Notes under the pieces: generated by a model | The model's database searches: none | Told to the model about the DNA's origin: nothing | What the model saw: the letters and a program-made list of their open reading frames with translations, nothing else | In this document: positions 55,179 through 63,425 of the stretch, piece after piece | Layout: each line of letters begins with the position of its first letter | Numbering within the stretch: position 1 is the first letter of the stretch | Translations under genes and position numbers: made by a program | Assembly: GCF_018860565.1 (NCBI RefSeq) | Contig: NZ_JAHKPS010000018.1 | Location: forward strand, 1-64,000 | DNA: 64,000 nt | Origin: Winogradskyella psychrotolerans | GTDB taxonomy: Bacteria > Bacteroidota > Bacteroidia > Flavobacteriales > Flavobacteriaceae | Direction: 5' to 3'

Positions 55179-57709
55179 GTATATCTAAACTAAACACGGC
55201 TTGGCTTTTTAAAATGGCTTGGCGAGATGCTAAGGCAAGTAGAGTGCGATTGCTATTATTTATGGCATCTATTATTTTAGGTATTGCAGCTGTAGTATCT
55301 ATTCAGTTATTTAGTACCAATCTTAAAGACAACATTCAGCGACAATCCAAAGCCTTGATGGGAGCGGATTATATTATAGATACGAGACAAGTTCCTACGG
55401 AACGAGCCCAAACAATTATAGACTCTTTAAAACCTGATGCTTCTGAAGTTAACTTTATGTCCATGGTTGCTTTTCCTAAAAATGGAGGGACAAAATTGGT
55501 TAAAGTACGTGGCTTAGAAGGAGACTTCCCGTTTTATGGTACAATTGAGACACAACCTGCTTTAGCTGCAGCAACTTATCAAGAAACAGGAGGAGCTTTA
55601 GTTGATGCTACTTTATTACTTCAATTTAATATTAAACCTGGAGATTCTATAAAAGTAGGTCATATAACACTTCCTATTATAGGTGCATTAAAAGCTATTC
55701 CAGGAAGCACGGCTATTTCAACTTCGGTAGCACCACCAATTATAATTCCTTATCGCTTTATTAAAGATACAGAATTATTACAATTTGGTAGTCGTAAAGA
55801 ATACCAATACTTCTACAAAGCTTCAGACACACTTGATTTAGAGGTTTTTGAAGCTAAAATGAATCCTATGCTAAAAGCCGAAAGTGCAGATTTAGATACA
55901 CATACAAGTACTAGTGAACGCTTAGGTAGACGTTATGATAATGTGAGCAAGTTTTTAAATTTAGCTGCTTTTATAGCTTTATTATTAGGGTGTATTGGTA
56001 TTGCTAGCTCTGTTCATATTTATATAAAAGAGAAATTAAAAGCGATTGCGGTTTTAAAATGTATGGGAGCTTCTAGATTACAGAGCTTTCTTATTTTCCT
56101 GATTCAAATTTCTGGAATTGGAATTATTGGTGGCTTAATTGGCGCTCTAGTTGGCGTAGGAGTACAAGAGTTATTTCCTTTGCTTTTAAAAGACTTCCTT
56201 CCGTTTGCTGTTACCATAAGTATTTCTGCTCAGCCTATTGTAATGGGTGTTTTTCTCGGACTTTTTATGTCAGTATTATTTGCTTTATTACCGTTATTAA
56301 GAACTTGGTATGTGTCTCCTTTAGAGGTACTACGCGTAAACGAACAAGCCTCACAAGAGCCTAAAAAAGTAAGGTTTACTGTCTTCCTAATTATATTGAG
56401 CTTTCTGTTTTTGTTTTCATATTGGTTGCTTCAAGATGTGGCTTATGCCTTAGGTTTTGTTATCGCAACGCTCATCACTTTTGCTGTCTTAGCTGGTGTT
56501 GCTTTGTTGTGCATTAAATTAATTCGGAAGTATTTTCCTAAACGTTGGGGTTTTACAGCACGCCAGAGTTTGCTAAACTTATTTAGACCCAACAATCAAA
56601 CGGTTATTTTAGTAGTTGCTATTGGATTAGGTACATTCTTAATTAGTACTTTATATTTTACTAAAGATATCTTATTGTCAAAAACCGAAGTGGGACAAAC
56701 GGCAGGTAGTGCTAATCTCATTATTTTAGATGTACAAAGTGAACAGCGTGATGCTTTAAAACAAACAATTACGTCTCAAGGTTTACCTATTGTAGATAAT
56801 ATTCCATTGGTAACAATGCGTATGCATCGCATTAAAGATCAGTTGGTAAATGACATGAAAAAAGATACCACAAAACAAGTTCGTGGTTGGATTCTAAATC
56901 ACGAATTTAGAACAACTTACCGCGATTCACTTATAGCTTCAGAAGAACTATTAGAAGGTGTGTGGACATCAGAATTAAAGCCGGGAGAACCAATCGTTAT
57001 TTCTATTTCAGATAATCTTGCTAAAGATGCTAAAGTTGGTGTTGGTGATGCTATTGTTTTTAATGTGCAAGGAGTGCTTATGGAAACAAGAATTGGTAGT
57101 ATTAGAAAGGTAGATTGGGGAAAAATACAACTCAACTTTTCTATTGTATTTCCAAAAGGAGTCCTAGAGAAAGCTCCACAGTTTAATGTTATTTCTACTT
57201 CTGCACCAAATGAAGTGGCTTCTGCAAACTTACAACGCGATTTGGTTCAAAAATTTCCTAACGTATCTATTCTAGATTTACGACAAGTTATTACTATTAT
57301 TGAAGATATCCTAGATAAGGTGTCATGGATTATTAATTTTATGGCCTTCTTTAGTATTCTCACAGGAATTATAGTCCTTATTGGCTCTGTAAGAACTAGT
57401 AAATACCAACGTATTAAAGAAAGTGTATTACTAAGAACACTTGGCGCTAAGAATTCTCAGATATTAAGAATTTCAGCTTTTGAATACGTGTTTTTAGGAC
57501 TTTTAGGCAGTTTAGTTGGTATTTTATTAGCTTTAGTCAGTAGCTTATTTTTAGCTCTATTTGTATTTAAAGAACCGTTTACCCCTTCATTAATTCCATT
57601 TTTAGTCTTTTTACCAGGTATTACTATACTGGTATTAGGAATTGGACTGAGTAATATTCAAACCGTACTTAGAAGTTCGCCTTTAGAAGTCTTGCGTAAA
57701 GAAGGATAG
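55175..57709 (+). CDS. YbbP-like FtsX-type ABC permease
   Basis: This 844-residue protein is an ABC permease with two MacB/FtsX-type halves. It starts with a TTG overlapping the stop of the ATPase gene. Helix 1 (FMASIILGIAAVVSIQLF) precedes a periplasmic region and a first FtsX block of three helices (about 260-385). A central pair of helices (about 405-455) and the second half's helix (VILVVAIGLGTFLISTLYF) follow, then a second periplasmic region and a final FtsX block (about 710-835). This is the E. coli YbbP layout. A role in moving lipids or lipoproteins across the envelope is suggested by its esterase and ATPase neighbours. Confidence 0.92.
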   Translation: MSISKLNTAWLFKMAWRDAKASRVRLLLFMASIILGIAAVVSIQLFSTNLKDNIQRQSKALMGADYIIDTRQVPTERAQTIIDSLKPDASEVNFMSMVAFPKNGGTKLVKVRGLEGDFPFYGTIETQPALAAATYQETGGALVDATLLLQFNIKPGDSIKVGHITLPIIGALKAIPGSTAISTSVAPPIIIPYRFIKDTELLQFGSRKEYQYFYKASDTLDLEVFEAKMNPMLKAESADLDTHTSTSERLGRRYDNVSKFLNLAAFIALLLGCIGIASSVHIYIKEKLKAIAVLKCMGASRLQSFLIFLIQISGIGIIGGLIGALVGVGVQELFPLLLKDFLPFAVTISISAQPIVMGVFLGLFMSVLFALLPLLRTWYVSPLEVLRVNEQASQEPKKVRFTVFLIILSFLFLFSYWLLQDVAYALGFVIATLITFAVLAGVALLCIKLIRKYFPKRWGFTARQSLLNLFRPNNQTVILVVAIGLGTFLISTLYFTKDILLSKTEVGQTAGSANLIILDVQSEQRDALKQTITSQGLPIVDNIPLVTMRMHRIKDQLVNDMKKDTTKQVRGWILNHEFRTTYRDSLIASEELLEGVWTSELKPGEPIVISISDNLAKDAKVGVGDAIVFNVQGVLMETRIGSIRKVDWGKIQLNFSIVFPKGVLEKAPQFNVISTSAPNEVASANLQRDLVQKFPNVSILDLRQVITIIEDILDKVSWIINFMAFFSILTGIIVLIGSVRTSKYQRIKESVLLRTLGAKNSQILRISAFEYVFLGLLGSLVGILLALVSSLFLALFVFKEPFTPSLIPFLVFLPGITILVLGIGLSNIQTVLRSSPLEVLRKEG

Positions 57710-57872
57710 TTGCTTTAAATATTGATTTTTGCTTGAAGTAGGAATGTCACTTCAGAATAATGAACTTCTGTAGCGATTTTTTAAGGCTTACTTTTATTAA
57801 AGTCTTTTCTGGTTTATACTGTTACTCTAAAAAAATAGGTATATTTAGAGCATCCTAACCTATTGATAATTA

Positions 57873-59630
57873 ATGTTTAAGTATTACGCATCACTATTGC
57901 TTTTGTGCAGTATAGGCATACCACAGTTATGGTCTCAAGGCACAGCAATTACTAGTGAATTAGCTTTTAAGGAGTACCAACAGATTAGCGACTCTATGTC
58001 TTTTGTATTTCCAGAAGATGATATAAAAACATACCGACGCGCTTCATTTTCTGATGTCCAAATGCAAAGGTATTTATCTCTTCACTTTAAGCGTTTAGAC
58101 ATATTAAATCATATTGAAGGACACGTTAAATTTGTTTTAGATAGTTATCTACATTCGGGAAATTGGTTTAGAGAAGTAGGATTTCCTAAAGAGTCTATTA
58201 AATCTTATCTCAACTTTTTTAATTACTACGAAGATCATGAAAATGAATTAGATATAGCTGAGCGCAATAAATATATAGAAATGCGAAGTTATGCGCGAAG
58301 CATGCTTGCAGAGAGTTATGCAAAGCTTGGTTTATTAGATAGCGCAGCATTTCAACATAAAGCAAATATGGCGTTTACTAAGAATCTAAATTATATTTAC
58401 CATCCGTCTTCAATAAACAATTATGGCCTTTTTTTTTATTGGCATAAAAAAGACCTTGATTCTGCGATGTATTTCTTTGAACGTGCCTATGCGCTTACAA
58501 AGTCTAAATTTCCAAAGCATACTTTAAATGGAAGTATACGCGATAATATTGCAGATATTTATATAGACCAGCAAGATTATAAAAAGGCACAGCCATTATA
58601 TCAGCAAAATTTCGAGTATTTCAAAACAGCCATTAATGAAGCAACCTTAGCTAAAGATATTCCTCGGTTAATTAGTGCAGGATCACAATTAGTAACTACT
58701 AATACGCAATTAAGTCGGTTAGACGCAGCACAACGGATTTTTAAAGAGTTAGAAACCGTTGTAAAGCTTCAAGAATTGAATAATAATATAACGTCTAGTT
58801 CTAAATTAGAATTTTTAAGAGCTAAAGAACGTTTATTAAGTGCTCAAAACAATATTTTAGAAGCCTATGCTACAGTAAAGACGATAGAACGTTTTTCGGA
58901 TAGTCTTCAAACCATATCTAATCATGCTGATAAAAAATGGCAAGAAGAATTGAATGATATTACGATAGACAAAATTGAATTAAATTTTAAAATAGATCGT
59001 ATTCAAAAAGATAATATGATTAAAAATCAGCGTGCTAAACTTTGGTTTATTGGGCTTTTATCGTCTATTTTCATTATTCTATTAATGACGCTTATTATTA
59101 GTAGAAGGCAACACCTTATCAATGCAAAAAATAAACAATTATTAGCTGAACAGAAACTAGAAAACTCAGCCTTAAAGGTCGTGCAGCTTAATTCAGAGAT
59201 TAAATCTAAAGAACGTGATTTGTCTGATTTTGCTATAAAACTTACCCAAGATCAAGATTGGGCAAAAGAATTAGCAGCGCAATTAGAGGCCATAAAGCAG
59301 ACTTCATCAGAAGAACGCGAATCCTTAATAAAAACCTTAGATCACGCTATTGCCAATAAAATTAATGTAGATAGTGATACGCAAGATTTCTTTGAACGCT
59401 TAGACAAATTAAGTCATACCTTTTATAGTAAACTCACACACAGTTATCCAAATTTGAGTAAAAATGAAATTAGACTTTGCTCATTAATTCGCTTAAAAAT
59501 TGAAAGTCGTAGTATTGCTACTCTTCAAAATATAACTTTAGCGTCACTAAATACGAGCCGTTACCGTTTAAGAAAAAAACTCAATCTCTCAGAAGATGTC
59601 GATTTAGACTTTTTTATTCAAAATTTATAA
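57873..59630 (+). CDS. TPR-membrane-HTH transcriptional regulator
   Basis: The 585-residue product has a signal peptide (first 21 residues, LWSQ), a helical TPR-like region of about 340 residues, and one membrane helix (LWFIGLLSSIFIILLMTLII, about residues 390-409). A coiled coil follows, then a C-terminal helix-turn-helix of LuxR/GerE look (KNEIRLCSLIRLKIESRSIA, SLNTSRYRLRKKLNL). This places sensing TPRs in the periplasm and a DNA-binding domain in the cytosol on one chain. Such one-component regulators are typical of Bacteroidota. The DNA repeats and secreted-protein gene that follow are plausible targets. Confidence 0.85.
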   Translation: MFKYYASLLLLCSIGIPQLWSQGTAITSELAFKEYQQISDSMSFVFPEDDIKTYRRASFSDVQMQRYLSLHFKRLDILNHIEGHVKFVLDSYLHSGNWFREVGFPKESIKSYLNFFNYYEDHENELDIAERNKYIEMRSYARSMLAESYAKLGLLDSAAFQHKANMAFTKNLNYIYHPSSINNYGLFFYWHKKDLDSAMYFFERAYALTKSKFPKHTLNGSIRDNIADIYIDQQDYKKAQPLYQQNFEYFKTAINEATLAKDIPRLISAGSQLVTTNTQLSRLDAAQRIFKELETVVKLQELNNNITSSSKLEFLRAKERLLSAQNNILEAYATVKTIERFSDSLQTISNHADKKWQEELNDITIDKIELNFKIDRIQKDNMIKNQRAKLWFIGLLSSIFIILLMTLIISRRQHLINAKNKQLLAEQKLENSALKVVQLNSEIKSKERDLSDFAIKLTQDQDWAKELAAQLEAIKQTSSEERESLIKTLDHAIANKINVDSDTQDFFERLDKLSHTFYSKLTHSYPNLSKNEIRLCSLIRLKIESRSIATLQNITLASLNTSRYRLRKKLNLSEDVDLDFFIQNL

Positions 59631-59635
59631 AACAC

Positions 59636-59710
59636 TCATTAGCAGTATTTTAGTTTAGTTTTTATTCCGTTGTCTATTAATTGTCTATTGCTTGTTCATT
59701 AGCAGTCTAT
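59636..59710. repeat. direct repeats between regulator and secreted-protein gene
   Basis: TCATTAGCAGT occurs at 59636-59646 and again at 59696-59706, exactly 60 bases apart. Between them TTGTCTATT occurs twice (59670-59678 and 59681-59689), 11 bases apart, with a third GTCTAT at 59705-59710. The block is 123 bases before the PepSY-like gene and may be an operator for the upstream HTH regulator. Confidence 0.5.
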
Positions 59711-59832
59711 CTCAAATTTATGGTTAGAAGTATCATGTCTAGTAACTTCGTCATGTCCTAATATCTTATTAAGTATAGCCTGTTTATAAAACATCATTAA
59801 TAATAAGTATAACCCATAAAATTGTATCACTC

Positions 59833-60345
59833 ATGAAAAAATTTCTTCTTGGTTTATGTATTTTAGGTTTAACCAACCTTATCTCTGCACAGAATGACTT
59901 AGCTATGGCAACGGCTAATGATAACGACATTACTATTAAAACTTCAAAAATCAAAAATGAATCGTATGTAATGAATAATAGTAATGAAACTATGCATTTG
60001 GCTACACGTATTAAAAAATTACAAAAAATAGCCGCTACTTATGATATTTCTAAGGAGTCTATTTACAGTAATAATAAATCGGTTACTTATGATGTTGTAT
60101 TTGAAGCCAACGAAAATTATATTAAAGCTGTTTATGACCATAATGGTGAGATTATAAAATCAGAGGAGTATTATGAAGATGTAAGAATACCTTATGATTT
60201 AACAAGTCAATTGGCTAAAGATTATCCAGGATGGTCTTTTAATAAGAGCAATTGCAAGATTTTTTATTCTAAGGAAAAAGCATCAAAATTCACCTATACA
60301 ATAGTACTTAAAAAAGGAAATAAATCTAAATTAGTTACAAGATAA
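59833..60345 (+). CDS. small secreted PepSY-like protein
   Basis: This 170-residue protein has a signal peptide (first 19 residues, ending ISAQ). The mature part has one alpha/beta unit with YDVVFEANENYIKAVYDHNG and IIKSEEYYEDVRIP, then LTSQLAKDYPGWSFNKSNC and a final strand pair, which resembles PepSY-like/BLIP-fold secreted proteins common in Bacteroidota. No catalytic residues are visible; similar proteins are sometimes mis-annotated as nicotinate-nucleotide adenylyltransferase. It is followed by a terminator and preceded by the direct repeats after the HTH regulator gene. A role in envelope response is only a guess. Confidence 0.6.
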   Translation: MKKFLLGLCILGLTNLISAQNDLAMATANDNDITIKTSKIKNESYVMNNSNETMHLATRIKKLQKIAATYDISKESIYSNNKSVTYDVVFEANENYIKAVYDHNGEIIKSEEYYEDVRIPYDLTSQLAKDYPGWSFNKSNCKIFYSKEKASKFTYTIVLKKGNKSKLVTR

Positions 60346-60376
60346 CCTTAACCGTTATTAATAACTTGCTAAGAAG

Positions 60377-60407
60377 GCAACATCTTTTAAGGTGTTGCTT
60401 TTGTTTT
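60377..60407 (+). terminator. rho-independent terminator
   Basis: GCAACATCTT (60377-60386) and AAGGTGTTGC (60389-60398) form a 10-bp stem with one G-U pair and a 2-base loop, or an 8-bp stem with a larger loop. T-rich DNA follows. It ends the PepSY-like transcript 31 bases after its stop. Confidence 0.85.
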
Positions 60408-60431
60408 GTTAATTCTCAAGAATGATATACC

Positions 60432-60439
60432 TATCTTTG
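60432..60439 (+). promoter_or_regulatory. Bacteroidota-type -7 box of the second DEAD-box gene
   Basis: TATCTTTG matches TAnnTTTG exactly, 56 bases before the start of the second helicase gene. TTTG at 60405-60408 is a possible -33 box, with a 23-base spacer that is longer than usual. Confidence 0.6.
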
Positions 60440-60495
60440 TCCGATAATTCAGAAAGTTCTACGTCAGACAATTCTAAAACAAACAAAAAATAGCA

Positions 60496-61812
60496 ATGGC
60501 TAATAGCATTAAAGATCAACAAGATATTCTCGAGAAATTAAACATATACGCACTCAATGCAATGCAAGAATCTGCTATTGAGGCGATTGAAAAAAACACA
60601 AACACTATTCTCTTATCTCCAACAGGAACTGGAAAAACATTAGCCTTTTTATTGCCTTTATTGGATGCTTTAGACCCAACCATTGAAGAAGAAGTCCAAG
60701 CTTTAATTATTGTGCCTTCTCGTGAATTAGCAATTCAAATTGAAACCGTAATTAGAAATATGGGCTCTGGTTATAAAGCTAATGCTATATACGGAGGACG
60801 TGCTATTTCAAAGGATAAAATAGAATTAAAACACACACCTACCATATTAATTGGAACACCAGGACGTTTAGCCGATCATTTTGAGCAAGCTCGATTTACT
60901 ACTAAATTTATAAAAACTTTGGTGATAGATGAGTTTGATATTTCAATTGAAGTTGGAGCAGGAGGTGAGATGAAGTTTATAATGGGCTATTTGGCAAATG
61001 TTAACAAGCGAATTTTAACTTCTGCAACAGAGGGAGCATCAATTCCTGCCTATCTTAAAATGGATGGTGCCAAAACTTTAAATTTCTTAAAAGATAAATC
61101 AAGTCCAAAATTAACGGTAAAAACAGTGTTGTCACCATCGGCTAATAAACATAATACTTTAGTTGACTTATTATACCATTTAGGTAATGCGCCTGGTATT
61201 GTATTTTGTAATAAAAAGGAACGTTTAGAAGATTTAAGTCGTTTTTTAGACAAACGAAAAATTGCACATACATGCTTTCATGGAGGTATGGAGCAGCGCG
61301 ATCGTGAACGTGCTTTAATTAAGTTAAGAAATGGAAGTGTAAATATTTTAGTGGCGAGTGATTTGGCTGCTAGAGGTATTGATATTCCTGAAATGAGTTA
61401 TATTATTCACTATGAAATTCCTGAAGCTATTCAAGAATATACCCATAGAAATGGTAGAACAGCTCGAGTAAATGCTAAAGGAACAGCTTATCTTATTAAA
61501 GGAGATAGAGAAGTATTTCCTGAGTTTGTAGAAAAATCTAAAATACTAACGCTTAAAAAATCTGGGGAAATAAAACCTTCATTTTGGACCACATTATTTA
61601 TTTCTGGAGGTAGAAAAGATAAAATATCTAAAGGAGATATTGCTGGTTTATTCTTTAAACAAGGAGGTATTAGTAAAGATCAATTAGGTGTTATTGAGTT
61701 AAAACAAGACTGTGCTTTTGTCGCTGTTCCCAAGTCAATTTCTGATGATTTAGTCAATAAGCTTAATAATGTACGCTTAAAGAAGAAAAAGGTTAGAGTT
61801 TATCCTATTTAA
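60496..61812 (+). CDS. DEAD-box-family helicase with DEFD motif II
   Basis: This 438-residue protein is an RNA helicase of the DEAD-box superfamily. Motif I is SPTGTGKT, Ia VPSRELAIQ, Ib TPGRLAD, III SAT, IV VFCNKKERL, V SDLAARGIDI and VI HRNGRTARV. Motif II reads DEFD (residues 145-148) instead of DEAD; the catalytic first Asp and Glu are kept. The N-terminal Q-motif region is short, and the C-terminal extension (from about 355) has GDIAGLFFKQGGISKDQLGV, which resembles the DbpA-type RNA-binding RRM fold. It is probably a ribosome-assembly helicase. The start is an ATG; the EamA gene follows after 25 bases. Confidence 0.9.
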   Translation: MANSIKDQQDILEKLNIYALNAMQESAIEAIEKNTNTILLSPTGTGKTLAFLLPLLDALDPTIEEEVQALIIVPSRELAIQIETVIRNMGSGYKANAIYGGRAISKDKIELKHTPTILIGTPGRLADHFEQARFTTKFIKTLVIDEFDISIEVGAGGEMKFIMGYLANVNKRILTSATEGASIPAYLKMDGAKTLNFLKDKSSPKLTVKTVLSPSANKHNTLVDLLYHLGNAPGIVFCNKKERLEDLSRFLDKRKIAHTCFHGGMEQRDRERALIKLRNGSVNILVASDLAARGIDIPEMSYIIHYEIPEAIQEYTHRNGRTARVNAKGTAYLIKGDREVFPEFVEKSKILTLKKSGEIKPSFWTTLFISGGRKDKISKGDIAGLFFKQGGISKDQLGVIELKQDCAFVAVPKSISDDLVNKLNNVRLKKKKVRVYPI

Positions 61813-61837
61813 TTGAATCTAAATATAAAATCTGACC

Positions 61838-62737
61838 ATGCCAAAACCTAGCTCTAAATCTTTAATTATTATAGCGTTTATTGCTATTTACATTATTTGG
61901 GGTTCTACCTATTTGCTAAATAAAATTTCTGTAACAGAATTACCTCCTTTATTTCTAGCTGCTGTACGCTTTTCTGTTGCGAGTATCTTAATTTTTGGTA
62001 TCGCTAAAGTCTTAAAATTTAGTCTTAAAATCACGAAAAAACAGTTCCTAAATTCAGCACTTGTTGGCTTTTTGTTTTTGGTATATGGTAATGGTGTTTT
62101 TGTATGGGCTTTAAAATATGTTGATAGTGGGTTTGGCGCGTTATTAGCCGCTACCCAACCACTGTTTGTGTTATTATTAATGCGATTAATAGATCATAAA
62201 AAAATGAGACCAAAATCCTTAATAGGAGTTGGCCTTGGTATTCTTGGCATGTATTTGCTAGTGAGTCAAAAAGAACTGGTAACAAACGAAGAAACCCTAT
62301 TAGGTATTTTTATGATTTTTACTTGTGTTTTAAGTTGGAGTTATGGTAGTGTATATGTCGCCAAAGCAGACGTGCCTAAAAATTATTTTGTAAGTACAGG
62401 CTACCAAATGGGCATTGCTAGTATTATGCTAGCTTGCGGAAGTCTAACCTTGGGAGAGGATTGGACCTCTCCATTAGTTTGGAGTCCTAAAGTGCAACTC
62501 GCTATGTTGGCTCTTATTACATTTGGAAGTATTGCTGCTTTTACGGCTTTTAATTACCTATTAAAACAAGTCTCTACAGAAAAAGTGGCAACTTCAGCTT
62601 ATATAAATCCTATTGTTGCTATGATTTTAGGATGGTATGTTTTAGATGAAACCTTGAGTACACAATCTATAATTGCTGCTGTAGTATTACTTACAGGTGT
62701 TTATTTTATTACAACTAGAAAGAAAGATATTGTTTAG
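61838..62737 (+). CDS. EamA/DMT superfamily transporter
   Basis: This 299-residue inner-membrane protein has about ten helices arranged as two EamA repeats (about 8-142 and 153-293). The first repeat has FIAIYIIWGSTYLLNK and a later FGALLAATQPLFVLLLMRL; the second has IAAFTAFNYLLKQVSTEKV and ATSAYINPIVAMILGWYVL. The family exports amino acids or other metabolites by proton coupling, but the substrate is not readable from the sequence. It follows the second helicase gene by 25 bases and overlaps the end of the convergent secreted-protein gene by 4 bases. Confidence 0.92.
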   Translation: MPKPSSKSLIIIAFIAIYIIWGSTYLLNKISVTELPPLFLAAVRFSVASILIFGIAKVLKFSLKITKKQFLNSALVGFLFLVYGNGVFVWALKYVDSGFGALLAATQPLFVLLLMRLIDHKKMRPKSLIGVGLGILGMYLLVSQKELVTNEETLLGIFMIFTCVLSWSYGSVYVAKADVPKNYFVSTGYQMGIASIMLACGSLTLGEDWTSPLVWSPKVQLAMLALITFGSIAAFTAFNYLLKQVSTEKVATSAYINPIVAMILGWYVLDETLSTQSIIAAVVLLTGVYFITTRKKDIV

Positions 62738-63336
62738 AAATTGCAGAGATCTTCTTTTATATTGATGCTATTTAGTTTTTCCCATACGCGCTCAGTATAA
62801 GCTTTGCTTGAAATTTTAAATATGATGATGGATTTTCCTGTGGTATCGCAATGCTCTTGTTGACCTAAAATATAAACTGTTGTTAGTTTGCCAGTATGAA
62901 AGCCATCAAAAAAAAACATTTTCCCTTTAAAAATGAATCCGTTTTCTGTTGTTTCAGGCTCAAAGAATTCTACTTTTGGTTCAGGAAACTCATTAGCCCA
63001 ATGATTAGGTTTCATTAATCCATCGAAATAATGTGTAAAATTAAATTGTAGTTCATAAAGAGGTAGCTCTGTCTCGGTTTTTACATTCCAAGACATCACA
63101 AGCGTCCAAAATTCTTCACTTGTTTTATCAGCCCAATTTGGTGCAAATCTGAGTTCCTCATAACCTTCAATAGTTAATTTGGAAGCCCAATCTATCGGGA
63201 ATTCTATAATCTCTTTTCCCCAAGTACTATCAACTCTTACAATACTTAATTCATCTGTGTTTTGGGCAATAGCTGTTGATGAAATACCTAATAGAAACAC
63301 TATTAGAAACATTACTTTTAAATCGAATTTTATCAT
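62734..63336 (-). CDS. secreted protein, family not recognised
   Basis: The 200-residue product has a signal peptide (first 24 residues, ending TAIAQ). The mature part carries VDSTWGKEIIEFPIDWASKL, YEELRFAPNWADKTSEEFWT and VILGQQEHCDTTGKSII, a mix of strands and tryptophan-rich segments with a single cysteine pair near the end (EHC and EDLCNF). No enzyme motif or sorting domain is seen. It is a single minus-strand gene between the convergent transporter and the truncated right-edge gene. I cannot assign a function. Confidence 0.6.
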   Translation of the reverse strand: MIKFDLKVMFLIVFLLGISSTAIAQNTDELSIVRVDSTWGKEIIEFPIDWASKLTIEGYEELRFAPNWADKTSEEFWTLVMSWNVKTETELPLYELQFNFTHYFDGLMKPNHWANEFPEPKVEFFEPETTENGFIFKGKMFFFDGFHTGKLTTVYILGQQEHCDTTGKSIIIFKISSKAYTERVWEKLNSINIKEDLCNF

Positions 63337-63425
63337 AATTCATTTTCTTGGTACTAAAATTAATTAGCGCATTGGTATGCCGTATCAAAACCATGTCAAA
63401 ATGGTGTAAAATGTTTCCTGAAATA

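Noticed and set aside
57734..57754. TGAAGT/ACTTCA inverted repeat after ybbP
   Set aside because: A 6-bp stem without a T run is expected by chance in this base composition, and it does not support a terminator.
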